Origin: an uncultured Pelagibacteraceae bacterium | GTDB taxonomy: Bacteria; Pseudomonadota; Alphaproteobacteria; Pelagibacterales; Pelagibacteraceae | Reading direction: 5' to 3' | Assembly (NCBI GenBank): GCA_902597555.1 | Contig: CACJYE010000004.1 | Span: 1-38,472, forward strand | Length of the DNA: 38,472 nt | Part shown: positions 9,803-20,445 of the stretch, in pieces | How the letters are laid out: each line of letters begins with the position of its first letter | How positions within the stretch are numbered: position 1 is the stretch's first letter | Translations under genes and position numbers: made by a program | Notes under the pieces: model-generated | Database searches by the model: none | What the model was told of the DNA's origin: nothing | The model's input: the letters and a program-made list of their open reading frames with translations, nothing else

Positions 9803-10518
9803 AAAGGTTAGGTGTAAATATAGATCATATTGCAACTTTACGAAACGCTCGTGGAGAGAAACATCCAGATCCACTAAATGCAGCAAAAAAAGTTATTAGT
9901 TATGGAGCCAATTCTGTAACAATTCATTTAAGAGAAGATAGAAGACATATTAATGATATTGATGCCAAAAAAATATGTGGTTTAAAAAATGTGCTTGTAA
10001 ACCTTGAAATTTCTATGAATAAAGAAATTGTTAATAAAGCACTTAAGATAAAACCAAATTTTATTTGTTTAGTTCCAGAAAATAGAAAAGAAATTACTAC
10101 TGAGGGAGGTTTAAATATAAAAAACAATTTTAATAAATTAGAGAAAATAATTAAAAAATTTAAAAAAGCAAAGATAAGAACAAGTTTATTCATTAATCCT
10201 TCTCTAGATGGTATTAGACTTGCTAAAAAATTAAATGCTGATTGTATTGAGATACATACTGGAAAATTAGCAAACCTAGTTAAATTAAAAAAAAATTATT
10301 CTAGTGAATTAAACAGAATTAAAAAAAGTACAAAATTAGCATCAAGTTTAAATATAGAAGTTCATGCAGGTCATGGTTTAGACTACAAAACCACCAAAAT
10401 GTTAACAAAAATAACGGATATTGAGGAGTATAACATTGGACATTTTATAATTGGAGAGTCAATATTTGATGGACTTTCAAAAGTAATTAAAAACTTTAAA
10501 AAAATTATAAAAAAATAA
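9799..10518 (+). CDS. pdxJ: Pyridoxine 5'-phosphate synthase
   Basis: LGVNIDHIATLRNARGEKHPDPL, SVTIHLREDRRHI, VHAGHGLDY. Confidence 0.96.
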   Translation: MKRLGVNIDHIATLRNARGEKHPDPLNAAKKVISYGANSVTIHLREDRRHINDIDAKKICGLKNVLVNLEISMNKEIVNKALKIKPNFICLVPENRKEITTEGGLNIKNNFNKLEKIIKKFKKAKIRTSLFINPSLDGIRLAKKLNADCIEIHTGKLANLVKLKKNYSSELNRIKKSTKLASSLNIEVHAGHGLDYKTTKMLTKITDIEEYNIGHFIIGESIFDGLSKVIKNFKKIIKK

Positions 10519-10905
10519 ATGAAAATTCTTGGTATTGGTATTGATATTGTTGAAAATAAAAGAATTCAACAATCAATTAAAAATCCTTTATTTAAAAAAA
10601 GAATTTACTCATTTAAAGAATTGAAACAATCTAATGCTGTAAAAAATAAAGTAGCTTATTTTTCGAAGAGATTTGCTGCAAAAGAAGCATTTTCTAAAGC
10701 TATTGGCACAGGTTTTCGTATGAATTTAAATTTTAAAGATATAGAAGTTGTTAATGATAAAATGGGAAAGCCTTATTATGTTAAAAATAAAAAAATTACA
10801 AAAATCATACAAAAAAATTTTAAAATCAAAAATTTTAAATTTTTTCTATCAATTTCGGATGAAAAAAATTACTCAACCGCATTTGCAATTATTCAAAAAT
10901 CATGA
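10519..10905 (+). CDS. acpS: Holo-[acyl-carrier-protein] synthase
   Basis: GIGIDIVENKRIQ, FAAKEAFSKAIGTG motifs. Confidence 0.95.
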   Translation: MKILGIGIDIVENKRIQQSIKNPLFKKRIYSFKELKQSNAVKNKVAYFSKRFAAKEAFSKAIGTGFRMNLNFKDIEVVNDKMGKPYYVKNKKITKIIQKNFKIKNFKFFLSISDEKNYSTAFAIIQKS

Positions 10906-11639
10906 AATTAGATAAAAATTTTTTTTCAGAAAATATAAAAACTTTAATTTATGCATTAATAATTGCAGTTATAATTAGATCACTTTTAGTACAACCATTT
11001 TATATTCCATCCTCATCCATGGAACCTACTTTATTAGTAGGTGATAGATTGTTTGTAACAAAATATACCTATGGTTATAGTAAGCATTCATTTCCTTTTA
11101 GCCCTCCAATATTAAGCAAAAGAATTATGTTTAGCGCTCCAGAAAGGGGTGATGTGATTGTGTTTAAAACGCCCGCAGATAATAGAACAGACTACATTAA
11201 AAGATTAATTGGTTTACCTGGTGATAAAATACAGTTCATAGACTCTAATTTATATTTGAATAATTCTGAAATTCTTAAATCTAAAATTAATAATAAAACT
11301 ACTATTTTCTGTGGAGACAAAAGCATTGATGTTTATAGATTTGAGGAAAAGCTTTCAAATGGAAAAAAGTTTCATACTGTTTATCTTAAAGATTATACCT
11401 ATAAAAATTCAGATGCGTTTACTGTACCAAAAGATCATTATTTCTTTTTAGGAGACAACAGGGATTGTTCTAAAGATAGCAGATATTTAACAAGTGTAGG
11501 ATATGTGCATAAAGATAATTTAGTAGGAAAAGCTCAATTTATATTTTTTTCTTCTGATAAAAAAATAGGAAGTTTTATAGAATTTTGGAAATGGCATAAG
11601 TCAATAAGATTTAATAGAACATTTAATAAAATTAATTAA
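10902..11639 (+). CDS. lepB: Signal peptidase I
   Basis: IPSSSMEPTLLVGDRLFV, DYIKRLIGLPGDKI, FFLGDNRDCSKDSRY. Confidence 0.95.
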   Translation: MKLDKNFFSENIKTLIYALIIAVIIRSLLVQPFYIPSSSMEPTLLVGDRLFVTKYTYGYSKHSFPFSPPILSKRIMFSAPERGDVIVFKTPADNRTDYIKRLIGLPGDKIQFIDSNLYLNNSEILKSKINNKTTIFCGDKSIDVYRFEEKLSNGKKFHTVYLKDYTYKNSDAFTVPKDHYFFLGDNRDCSKDSRYLTSVGYVHKDNLVGKAQFIFFSSDKKIGSFIEFWKWHKSIRFNRTFNKIN

Positions 11640-12307
11640 TGAAAATTAACTATCAGAGTTTAGAAAAAAAAATTGATTTAAAATTTAAAAATAAAGATCT
11701 ACTTATTCAAGCCCTCACACATAAAAGCTTTAATCCAAATGAAAATAATGAAAAGATAGAGTTTCTTGGTGATAGAGTTCTTGGCTTGGTGATAGCAAAA
11801 AAACTTTTAGAAATTTATCCTGAGGAAAAAGAAGGTATTCTTGATAAAAAATTTGCATCGTTAGTGAATAAAAAAACCTGTTTGGATATAGCAAAAAAAA
11901 TCAATTTATCTAGTTATGTTAAAACATTTAATCCTAACAATAAAAAAATAAAAATTGAGGATAAAATTATATCTGATAGCTGTGAAGCATTAATTGGTGC
12001 TATTTATCTTGATAAAGGTTTTACAATTGTTGAAAAAAAAATTTTAGAGTTGTGGCAAGATCATATTGAAAAAAGTGTTGTTACAGAAATAGATGCAAAA
12101 ACAAAGCTACAGGAACTAACTTTAAAAAACTTTAAAAAATTACCTACATATAAATTGATTTCAAATACAGGTCCAAGACACAAACCTATATTCAAAGTTG
12201 GAGTAAAATTACCAAATACAAAATATTTTATAGCGACTGGAAAATCAAAGAAAGAAGCTGAACAAAATGCTGCAATAGAATGTTTGAAAAATACAAATAA
12301 AAAATGA
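11639..12307 (+). CDS. rnc: Ribonuclease III
   Basis: EKIEFLGDRVLGLVIAKKL signature plus C-terminal dsRBD. Confidence 0.95.
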   Translation: MKINYQSLEKKIDLKFKNKDLLIQALTHKSFNPNENNEKIEFLGDRVLGLVIAKKLLEIYPEEKEGILDKKFASLVNKKTCLDIAKKINLSSYVKTFNPNNKKIKIEDKIISDSCEALIGAIYLDKGFTIVEKKILELWQDHIEKSVVTEIDAKTKLQELTLKNFKKLPTYKLISNTGPRHKPIFKVGVKLPNTKYFIATGKSKKEAEQNAAIECLKNTNKK

Positions 12308-12984
12308 ATTGGTCAGACGAAGGATTTTTATTAAGCAAAACGAGGTATAATGAAAATTCATTAATTGTTGAATTGTTTACAAAAGAAAAAGGAAAGATAT
12401 CTGGAATTATATTTGGTGGTACTTCAAAAAAAATTAAAAATTATCTTCAAGTAGGTAACAAACTCCATGTTAATTATAATTCTAAAAATGAAAATAGAAT
12501 AGGTTATTTTAAAATTGAAATTTTAAATGCCTATACTCCATTATATTTTGATCACAAACAAAAGTTATCTTGTATAACATCTGCAATGAATTTGATTAAA
12601 ATATTAACAGCAGAGTCTCAATCTAATGATAAGGTTTATTTTATAATTCAGAATTTATTTTTAATTTTAAAAGAAAAAGATTGGATAAAAAAATATGTTT
12701 TTTGGGAATTGGAGTTACTTAAAATATTAGGATATGACTTAGCACTCGAAAATTTTGTTGAAAAAGATTTAGAAGGTAACAAAACTGTATATTATGCTAG
12801 TTCTTTAAATGAAAAAAAATATGTACCTAATTTTTTAATTGAAAAAGATATAGAAGTTAATGATCTCGACACATTATTGAGCGGTTTGAAATTAGTAGGT
12901 GATTATTTGGATAAAATTATATTAAAACCAAATAATTTAAATTATCCAAATAGCAGGTTACTATTTTTAAATACGTTAAAATAA
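12304..12984 (+). CDS. recO: DNA repair protein RecO
   Basis: N-terminal OB fold WSDEGFLLSKTRYNENSLIVELFTKEKGKISGIIFGG; follows rnc. Confidence 0.87.
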   Translation: MNWSDEGFLLSKTRYNENSLIVELFTKEKGKISGIIFGGTSKKIKNYLQVGNKLHVNYNSKNENRIGYFKIEILNAYTPLYFDHKQKLSCITSAMNLIKILTAESQSNDKVYFIIQNLFLILKEKDWIKKYVFWELELLKILGYDLALENFVEKDLEGNKTVYYASSLNEKKYVPNFLIEKDIEVNDLDTLLSGLKLVGDYLDKIILKPNNLNYPNSRLLFLNTLK

Positions 12985-13974
12985 CTATTTTATTATTTTA
13001 TCAATTCTATCAGCGTAATAGCTTACTATAGCATTGGCACCAGCTCTCTTAAAAGCAACTAAGCTTTCATATATAGCATCTTTATTAATTAGTTTTTTCG
13101 CTATAGCTGTTTCAATTAAGCTGTATTCTCCTGATACTTGATAGGCAAATACAGGTAATTTAAATTTTTCTTTTATTGATTTTATTATGTCTAAGTAGGG
13201 CATACCTGGTTTAACCATTACCATATCTGCACCTTCTTTAATATCTAATGCAACTTCTCTTAAAGCTTCATCAGAATTTCTATAATCCATCTGATAAGTT
13301 TTTTTGTTTCCTTTTAATGAACCTTTAGAACCGACTGCATCTCTAAAAGGTCCATAAAAGCTTGAGGCATATTTTGCAGCGTACGATAATATTTGAACGT
13401 TTTGGAATTTGTTTTTATCTAAAGCTTTTCTTATTTTTCCTATTCTACCATCCATCATATCTGATGGGGCAATTACATCACAACCCATCTCTGCCTGAAG
13501 TAATGATTGATTAATCAGTACCTCTACAGTCTCGTCGTTTAGAATAGTGTTAGATTTAATTAAACCGTCATGACCATGTGATGTGTAGGGATCTAATGCT
13601 ACGTCACACATTATACCTATTTGATTTTTGTATTTTTTTTTAATTTCTTTAATTGCTCTACAAACTAAATTTTTTTCATTAAGTGATTCTGTTCCCAATT
13701 CATCTTTACGTACATTTTGGGTTTTTGGAAAAAGTGCAACCATTGGTATCTTTTTTTTTATGGCTCTGTCCACTATTTGACTCAATCGATTAATTGTATA
13801 TCTGTATACACCTGGCATTGATGAAATTTTTTGCCGTTTATTTGATCCTTCAATTAAAAAAATAGGTAATATAAAATCATTTGCACTTAAGGTATTTTCT
13901 TGAATCAGTCTTCTTGACCAAGATTCTTTTCTATTTCTTCTAAGTCTAAGACTCGGATATTTCCCAATAATCAT
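12985..13974 (-). CDS. hemB: Delta-aminolevulinic acid dehydratase
   Basis: DVALDPYTSHGHDGLI, APSDMMDGRIGKIR, MVKPGMPYLDII. Confidence 0.96.
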   Translation of the reverse strand: MIIGKYPSLRLRRNRKESWSRRLIQENTLSANDFILPIFLIEGSNKRQKISSMPGVYRYTINRLSQIVDRAIKKKIPMVALFPKTQNVRKDELGTESLNEKNLVCRAIKEIKKKYKNQIGIMCDVALDPYTSHGHDGLIKSNTILNDETVEVLINQSLLQAEMGCDVIAPSDMMDGRIGKIRKALDKNKFQNVQILSYAAKYASSFYGPFRDAVGSKGSLKGNKKTYQMDYRNSDEALREVALDIKEGADMVMVKPGMPYLDIIKSIKEKFKLPVFAYQVSGEYSLIETAIAKKLINKDAIYESLVAFKRAGANAIVSYYADRIDKIIK

Positions 13975-14044
13975 GTTTTAATTTACTTTTAAATTGCGAC
14001 AAATGTAATATACACATATACAAAAAAAAGGGTAGAAAGCAATC

Positions 14045-14686
14045 ATGATGACGATAGAAAATTCAAAAGTAATAGATTTAAATATTAAAAAAGAAGATAG
14101 AGTATTAGACTTTAGCGATTTTCAGAAACAAGAAATAAAGTTTGATATTGAAAAGTTGCAAGAAGCTTACCATCAAATAGTTAAGATTAAAAAATTTGAA
14201 GATGCTGGTGTGACTCACTTTGGAGCGATATCATTAACCCAAATACCTGGTGATCCAGACTCAATCAAAGGCAATAAGGCTAGAGGAGTATATTGGACAA
14301 AACCTGATAAATCAGGAAAAGAAGTAGTTAGAGATGAGTCTCTTGATGAGTCACAATATTCGGAATTTATAAAAGATTATGAAAATACTTACTTTAAAGA
14401 GGTATATGATGCTTTGTCATCTAAATATAAATTAGGAAGAGTTAGAATTCTTTTAAAAGAACCAAGATCAACTTTGAGTTGGCATAGAGATCCTGAACCA
14501 AGACTACATATACCAATAATTACTAACCCTGGCTGCATCATGGTTATTGATAATGTTGCAAAGCACATGCCTGCCGATGGGTCAGTATGGGTGACAAATA
14601 ATACAAAGTATCACAATGCATTTAATGGTGGTGAAGAGAATAGAATACATTTAGTTGCTTGTGTTTTAGATTACAAATTTAATTAA
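14045..14686 (+). CDS. Aspartyl/asparaginyl beta-hydroxylase-like Fe(II)/2OG cupin protein
   Basis: LSWHRDPEPRLHIPIITNPGC and WVTNNTKYHNAFNGGEENRIHLVACV give an HxD...H(N)...R(I)H arrangement. Confidence 0.65.
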   Translation: MMTIENSKVIDLNIKKEDRVLDFSDFQKQEIKFDIEKLQEAYHQIVKIKKFEDAGVTHFGAISLTQIPGDPDSIKGNKARGVYWTKPDKSGKEVVRDESLDESQYSEFIKDYENTYFKEVYDALSSKYKLGRVRILLKEPRSTLSWHRDPEPRLHIPIITNPGCIMVIDNVAKHMPADGSVWVTNNTKYHNAFNGGEENRIHLVACVLDYKFN

Positions 14687-14687
14687 T

Positions 14688-15113
14688 TTGAAAAAAATAT
14701 TTATTTCATCAGATCACGCTGGATTTAAATTAAAAGAATCAATCAAAAATTATTTAAAAAATAAAAAAGTTAAATTTGAGGACCTCGGTCCAAAAGATGA
14801 TACTAGTGTTGATTATCCTGACTATGCACATAAAGTTGCAAAAAAAGTCAAACTTAATAAAAGAAATGTTGGTATTTTAGTGTGTGGATCTGGGACTGGC
14901 ATGAATATTGCGGCAAATAAGCATAAAAATGTGCGTGCAGCGCAATGTTTTAATCTAAAATCAACAAAATTATCCAGATTGCATAATGATGCAAACATCA
15001 TTACATTAGGTTCAAGATTTATATCCAAAAAAAATGCTTTAAAGTTTATAAGTGTTTTTTTAAATACTAAATTTGATGGTGGGAGACATTTAAAAAGAGT
15101 TAAAAAAATATAA
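14688..15113 (+). CDS. rpiB: Ribose-5-phosphate isomerase B (TTG start)
   Basis: [36 protein letters not shown]. Confidence 0.94.
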   Translation: MKKIFISSDHAGFKLKESIKNYLKNKKVKFEDLGPKDDTSVDYPDYAHKVAKKVKLNKRNVGILVCGSGTGMNIAANKHKNVRAAQCFNLKSTKLSRLHNDANIITLGSRFISKKNALKFISVFLNTKFDGGRHLKRVKKI

Positions 15114-15115
15114 TT

Positions 15116-16423
15116 ATGTCTAGTGAAAAAAATTATTTAAACGATAGCTATAAAAGTTTCTTTGAAGATAGTTTATCAGTTAAAGATCCAGAGCTTTATA
15201 AAGCAATTAAGGATGAATTAATAAGACAACAACAGCATATAGAGCTAATCGCTTCTGAAAATATAGTTTCTCAAGCAGTATTAGAAGCTCAAGGTTCAGT
15301 TTTAACCAATAAATATGCAGAAGGGTACCCTGGTAAAAGATATTACAATGGTTGTGAGCATGTCGATGTTGCAGAAAATCTTGCGATTGAAAGATTAAAA
15401 AAATTATTTAATTGTAAATTTGCCAACGCACAACCGCATTCAGGTGCTCAAGCAAATGGTGCGGTATTTTTAGCTTTATTAAGCCCCGGGGATACATTTA
15501 TGGGTATGAGTTTAAATTCAGGTGGTCATATTACTCATGGATTAAAAATTTCGATGTCTGGTAAATGGTTCAACGCAATAGGATATGATGTTGATAAAGA
15601 GTCAGAATTAATTGACTACGATAATGTTGAAAAACTCGCTTTAGAACATAAACCTAAACTAATAATTGCGGGTGGAAGTGCTTATTCTAGAGTAATTGAC
15701 TTTAAGAGATTTAGAGAAATAGCAGATAAAGTCGGAGCATATTTAATGGTTGATATGGCACACTTCTCAGGTTTAGTTGCAGGTAAAGGTTATCCTAATC
15801 CTTGTGATTATGCTCATGTTGTTACATCAACTACACACAAAGTGTTTAGAAGTGCAAGAGGTGGTATAATTTTAACTAATCATGAAGATCTTGCTAAAAA
15901 ATTTAACACAGCAGTTTTTCCTGGTTATCAGGGTGGACCTTTGATGCATATTATTGCAGCTAAAGCCGCTGGATTTTTGGAGGCATTACAGCCAGAATTT
16001 CAAAATTATATTAAATCTGTTTTGGCAAATGCTAAGATGCTTGCCGAGACTTTAAAAAATAATGGGTTTAAAATTTATTCTGATGGAACGGATACTCACT
16101 TGATGTTGGTAGATTTAAGGCCTTATGATGTAAAAGGTAATCTTGCAGCTGAAAGTTTGTCTAGAGCAAATATTACGTGTAATAAAAATGGTATTCCTTT
16201 TGATACAGAAAAACCCATGATTACCTCAGGCATTCGATTAGGTACTCAAGCAGCTACAACACGAGGTTTTGGACTAAGCGAATTTAAAACTGTAGGAGAA
16301 TTAATAACAAAAACTTTAAAAGGTTTATCTGAAAACCCATCAAATAATAGCAAAATAGAAGAAGAAGTAAAAAATGAAGTTATTTCTTTAACTTCGTCAT
16401 TTCCGATATATAAGAACCTTTAG
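15116..16423 (+). CDS. glyA: Serine hydroxymethyltransferase
   Basis: [49 protein letters not shown] lysine motif. Confidence 0.98.
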   Translation: MSSEKNYLNDSYKSFFEDSLSVKDPELYKAIKDELIRQQQHIELIASENIVSQAVLEAQGSVLTNKYAEGYPGKRYYNGCEHVDVAENLAIERLKKLFNCKFANAQPHSGAQANGAVFLALLSPGDTFMGMSLNSGGHITHGLKISMSGKWFNAIGYDVDKESELIDYDNVEKLALEHKPKLIIAGGSAYSRVIDFKRFREIADKVGAYLMVDMAHFSGLVAGKGYPNPCDYAHVVTSTTHKVFRSARGGIILTNHEDLAKKFNTAVFPGYQGGPLMHIIAAKAAGFLEALQPEFQNYIKSVLANAKMLAETLKNNGFKIYSDGTDTHLMLVDLRPYDVKGNLAAESLSRANITCNKNGIPFDTEKPMITSGIRLGTQAATTRGFGLSEFKTVGELITKTLKGLSENPSNNSKIEEEVKNEVISLTSSFPIYKNL

Positions 16424-16426
16424 TAA

Positions 16427-16885
16427 ATGATTTGTCCGTGTGAAAAAAAAGGTGACACATCTGTTGTAGATTCACGTCCTACAGAAGATGGTACAGCCAT
16501 CAGAAGAAGAAGACTTTGTATTTGTGGTGAACGTTTTACTACTTTTGAGAGAATTCAAATTCGCGAATTAATGGTTGTTAAGAAAAATGGGAGAAAGTCA
16601 ATTTTTGATAGAGATAAACTGTCTAAATCAATTTATATAGCACTTAAAAAAAGACCAATTGATACTGAAACAATTGAAAAATTTATTAGTCATGTTTCAA
16701 GATCATTAGAGGAACTTGGTCAAAGTGAAATATCTACAAATACAATTGGAACTATGGTTATGGAAGGTTTGAAGGATTTAGATCCAGTTGGATATGTAAG
16801 ATTTGCATCTGTATATAGAAACTTTAGAGAAGAAAAAGATTTTGTACAATTCGTGGACAAGCTTGATGTCTACAAAAAAAGATAA
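16427..16885 (+). CDS. nrdR: Transcriptional repressor NrdR
   Basis: [30 protein letters not shown] plus ATP-cone domain. Confidence 0.96.
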   Translation: MICPCEKKGDTSVVDSRPTEDGTAIRRRRLCICGERFTTFERIQIRELMVVKKNGRKSIFDRDKLSKSIYIALKKRPIDTETIEKFISHVSRSLEELGQSEISTNTIGTMVMEGLKDLDPVGYVRFASVYRNFREEKDFVQFVDKLDVYKKR

Positions 16886-17969
16886 ATTTACATCAAAAGA
16901 TAAATTTTATATGGAGATAGCCTTGGACCTGGCTAAATCTCGTCATGGATTAACTGGGTCAAATCCATCTGTAGGCTGTGTTATCGTCAAAAAAGATAAA
17001 ATTATTTCAATTGGACAAACTTCATTTAATGGAAGACCTCATGCTGAATTTAACGCGATTAAAAATTGTTTTGCAGATTTAAAAGGATCAAAAATGTATG
17101 TTACTTTAGAACCGTGTTGTCATCATGGATTAACACCACCTTGTACAGACTCAATAATTAAATCAAAAATTTCAGAGGTTATATATGCTGTTACTGACAT
17201 CGACAAAAGAGTTAGAAATAAAAGTTTTAAAATTTTAAAGTCAAACAAAATAATTGTAAAAAAAGGTTTGTTAAAAAATAAAATTGAAAATTTTTATTAT
17301 CCTTATTTTTTTAATAGAAAGAAAAAATTACCCTATGTTACTGGTAAAATAGCTATTTCAAAAAACAATATTATTTACAGTAAGTATCAAAAAAAAATTA
17401 CAAATATTTACTCAGATCAGTTTACACATCTTTTGAGATATCAAAATGATGGTTTGATGATTACATACAAAACACTAAACAAAGATAATCCAAGGTTAAG
17501 TTGTCGGTTAAAAGGTATAAAAAATTTTTCTCCAAAAAGGATTATTTTAGATAACAATTTAAACTCTAGAACAAACAGCTATATAATAAAATCCTCTAAT
17601 AACAAAAATACTTTAATATTTTATAACAAAGCTGATAAATCAAAAATTTCTAAACTCAAAAAAAGAGGCATTATTCTCATTAAATCCAAAGTTGATAGAT
17701 ATAACAGATTTAATATAAGAGAAATTTTAAAAAAACTTTATAATTTTGGCTGTAGAAATTTATTAATAGAGGGCGGAAATGATCTAACCAATTCATTGAT
17801 CAAAAATAAAATTTTTAATAAATTTTATTTATTCAAAAGCTCTAAAAATCTTTCTAAAAGCTCGGAATATTTAAAATTTAGTGGCCTGAACACATTAAAT
17901 CAAAAGTATCAAACAAAGATTAATTTAAATCTGAATTTGCGAAAAGACAAAATAACACTATATAGATAG
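16866..17969 (+). CDS. ribD: Riboflavin biosynthesis deaminase/reductase (track start 16803; ATG at 16866 more likely)
   Basis: [36 protein letters not shown]; divergent reductase domain with NLLIEGG. Confidence 0.92.
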   Translation: MSTKKDKFTSKDKFYMEIALDLAKSRHGLTGSNPSVGCVIVKKDKIISIGQTSFNGRPHAEFNAIKNCFADLKGSKMYVTLEPCCHHGLTPPCTDSIIKSKISEVIYAVTDIDKRVRNKSFKILKSNKIIVKKGLLKNKIENFYYPYFFNRKKKLPYVTGKIAISKNNIIYSKYQKKITNIYSDQFTHLLRYQNDGLMITYKTLNKDNPRLSCRLKGIKNFSPKRIILDNNLNSRTNSYIIKSSNNKNTLIFYNKADKSKISKLKKRGIILIKSKVDRYNRFNIREILKKLYNFGCRNLLIEGGNDLTNSLIKNKIFNKFYLFKSSKNLSKSSEYLKFSGLNTLNQKYQTKINLNLNLRKDKITLYR

Positions 17970-17974
17970 AAATT

Positions 17975-18568
17975 ATGTTTAATGGAATAATTTATAATCA
18001 AGGTATTATTACTAAAATTACTAAAAGACCCAAGGGTTTTAATATTTTTGTAAAAAGTAATCTTAAAGTCTCTAAAAAAGATATGGGTTTGTCAGTTGCA
18101 TGTGATGGTGTGTGCTTAACTTTAATTTCATATAAATTAAAAATTATGGAATTTTACCTATCTAAAGAAACAATAATTCGTTCAAAATTTAAATTTTTAA
18201 AAATAGGAGATAAAATAAATTTAGAATTACCTTTAAAATATGGGACAAAAATTTCAGGACATATTTGCCAAGGTCATGTTGATACCGTCGGTAAAGTATT
18301 AAGTATAAAAAAAATAGATAAATCATTTCTTTTTGACTTTGCTTTACCTAAAAAGGAAAGAAAACACTTAATTGAAAAAGCATCAATCTGTGTAAATGGG
18401 ATTTCCCTCACAATTTCAAAAGTGACTAAAAAAGGTTTCCAGATATGGATAATCCCTCATACCTACAAAGAAACGAATTTATCAACTTTAAAAAAATCCA
18501 GTTTAGTTAACATAGAGATAGATATCCTGTCTAAATACGTAAGGAATTATTTTCATGGAAAAAAATAA
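17975..18568 (+). CDS. ribE: Riboflavin synthase alpha subunit
   Basis: MFNGIIYNQGIITKI, ACDGVCLTL, GHICQGHVDTVGKV, CVNGISLTI repeats. Confidence 0.94.
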   Translation: MFNGIIYNQGIITKITKRPKGFNIFVKSNLKVSKKDMGLSVACDGVCLTLISYKLKIMEFYLSKETIIRSKFKFLKIGDKINLELPLKYGTKISGHICQGHVDTVGKVLSIKKIDKSFLFDFALPKKERKHLIEKASICVNGISLTISKVTKKGFQIWIIPHTYKETNLSTLKKSSLVNIEIDILSKYVRNYFHGKK

Positions 18569-19655
18569 TTTCGCATCAATTGAGTCAATTATAAGTGTAG
18601 CCAAAAAAGGGGGTATGTTTATTCTAGTTGACGATGAAAAAAGAGAAAATGAGGGAGATTTAGTTATTTCTACATCAGACTCGAATGCAAGGAATATTAA
18701 TTTCATGGCTAAATATGGAAGAGGTTTAATTTGTTTAGCACTCGATACTCTTCAAGCAAAAAGATTAAATTTATCTTTAATGTCTCCAGTAAATCAATCA
18801 AGAAACAAAACAGCTTTTACAATTTCTATTGAAGCTAAAAAAGGAATAACTACAGGTATATCTGCTAAAGATAGAGCTAGAACAATTAAAATTGCTTCAA
18901 AAAAAAATGCAAATAAAAATGAAATTGTTTCGCCTGGTCACGTGTTTCCAATAATTGCTAAAGATGGTGGTGTCCTGGTTAGAGCAGGACATACTGAAGC
19001 ATCTGTAGATATATCTAAATTGGCAAAAAAAAATAACTCTGCCGTAATTTGTGAAATTATGAATGAAGATGGAACTATGGCTAAAGGTAAGGATTTAATC
19101 AGCTTTGCAAAAAAACATAAATTAAAAATTGGAAAGATAGAAGATCTAATTGCATATAGACTAAAAAAAGAAAAACTTATTAAACTTAAAAAGCAAAGCA
19201 AGATTGATGTAAAAAATCAAAAATATAATATTAGAATTTATGAGAATCTTTTAGATGGCTCAGAACATTTTGCATTAATAAAAGGTAAAATAAAAAAAGG
19301 TACCACTCCAAGAGTAAGAGTAATTTCCTCTAATGTGGTCCAAAACTATCTAATAAATCAATCATTACCAAATTCATTTAACAAGACCCTAAATTATTTT
19401 AAAAATTATCAAAATTGTGTTTTAGTATTTATTAAAGATTCAAATTTAAAATCAGTTACACAGACCTTAAAAGATTATAAAAACAAAGATTTTTATAAAA
19501 AAGGGAATGACAAGTTAATAAGAAATTATGGTATTGGAGCTCAAATTATTAAAGACTTAAAAATTAAAAACATGATATTAATCACCAAATCACCAAAAAA
19601 AGTTATTGGTCTTGATGGTTATGGGATAAAAATTACAAAACAGGAATTAATTTGA
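18555..19655 (+). CDS. ribB: 3,4-dihydroxy-2-butanone 4-phosphate synthase with degenerate GTP cyclohydrolase II-like C-terminal domain
   Basis: RibB motifs DDEKRENEGDLV, RAGHTEASVDI, CEIMNEDGTMAKG; C-terminal RibA-like region lacks the zinc Cys motif. Confidence 0.92.
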   Translation: MEKNNFASIESIISVAKKGGMFILVDDEKRENEGDLVISTSDSNARNINFMAKYGRGLICLALDTLQAKRLNLSLMSPVNQSRNKTAFTISIEAKKGITTGISAKDRARTIKIASKKNANKNEIVSPGHVFPIIAKDGGVLVRAGHTEASVDISKLAKKNNSAVICEIMNEDGTMAKGKDLISFAKKHKLKIGKIEDLIAYRLKKEKLIKLKKQSKIDVKNQKYNIRIYENLLDGSEHFALIKGKIKKGTTPRVRVISSNVVQNYLINQSLPNSFNKTLNYFKNYQNCVLVFIKDSNLKSVTQTLKDYKNKDFYKKGNDKLIRNYGIGAQIIKDLKIKNMILITKSPKKVIGLDGYGIKITKQELI

Positions 19656-20044
19656 TGAAAAAAAAATATCTAATTGTTGTGGCAGATTATTATAAAGATA
19701 TCTCTGAAGGCTTAATAAAAAGTGCATTAAAAATAATTCCAAAAAAAAATATAATAAAAATTATTAAAGTGCCTGGTGCTTTTGAAATCCCAGTTACAAT
19801 TTCAAAAAATTTAAAAAAATTTGATGGATTTTTAGCCTTAGGATGTGTAATTAAGGGTCAAACACCACATTTTGATTTCATTTCTCAAGCATCAACAGAT
19901 GCTATAATGAAATTGTCTATAGATAGTAAAAAACCTATTGGAAATGGAATAATTACTTGTCTTAATATGGCTCAAGCAAGAGCTAGGAGAAAAAAGGGCG
20001 CTGAAGCTGCAGAAGCTGTGATTTCAGTTTTGTCTCAAAAATGA
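19652..20044 (+). CDS. ribH: 6,7-dimethyl-8-ribityllumazine synthase
   Basis: KVPGAFEIPVTI, ALGCVIKGQTPHFDFIS, RRKKGAEAAEAVI. Confidence 0.95.
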   Translation: MMKKKYLIVVADYYKDISEGLIKSALKIIPKKNIIKIIKVPGAFEIPVTISKNLKKFDGFLALGCVIKGQTPHFDFISQASTDAIMKLSIDSKKPIGNGIITCLNMAQARARRKKGAEAAEAVISVLSQK

Positions 20045-20445
20045 GAACTCAATATAATCCAAAAAATAACCCTAGAGTTATAATTATTCAGAAATTATAT
20101 GGGAAGTTTTATAATGAAGATGATGATTTAGATTTTCCAAAACATCGATTTAAAAAATTTATTAAGGATATTGTATTAGGAACAATAGAAAGAAATGATC
20201 TTATTTTAGACGAATTAAATAATAAATTAGGCGATGAATTTGTATTTGAAAAATTAGATAAAGTTTTTCAAACGATTTTAAAAGCAGCTACTTATGAATT
20301 TATGTATAAACCAAATTTATCTATAAATATAATTATTAAAGAATATTTAAATTCATCTAATTTTTTTCTTGAAGATTCTCAAACAAAGTATCTTAATGCT
20401 TTATTAGATAATGTTGGAAAAAAATTAAGATCTCACAATGCATGA
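20041..20445 (+). CDS. nusB: Transcription antitermination protein NusB
   Basis: Position between ribH and thiL; LKAATYEFMYKP, TKYLNALLDNVGKKL. Confidence 0.83.
   Translation: MRTQYNPKNNPRVIIIQKLYGKFYNEDDDLDFPKHRFKKFIKDIVLGTIERNDLILDELNNKLGDEFVFEKLDKVFQTILKAATYEFMYKPNLSINIIIKEYLNSSNFFLEDSQTKYLNALLDNVGKKLRSHNA

Noticed and set aside
9316-10193. Antisense ORFs in pyrE and pdxJ (117 and 89 aa)
   Set aside because: Hydrophobic read-throughs on the complementary strand of Lys/Ile-rich genes.
14822-15028. 68-aa antisense ORF in rpiB
   Set aside because: Fully inside conserved rpiB, no motif.
18503-19201. Antisense ORFs in ribB(X)
   Set aside because: Complementary strand of conserved coding sequence.
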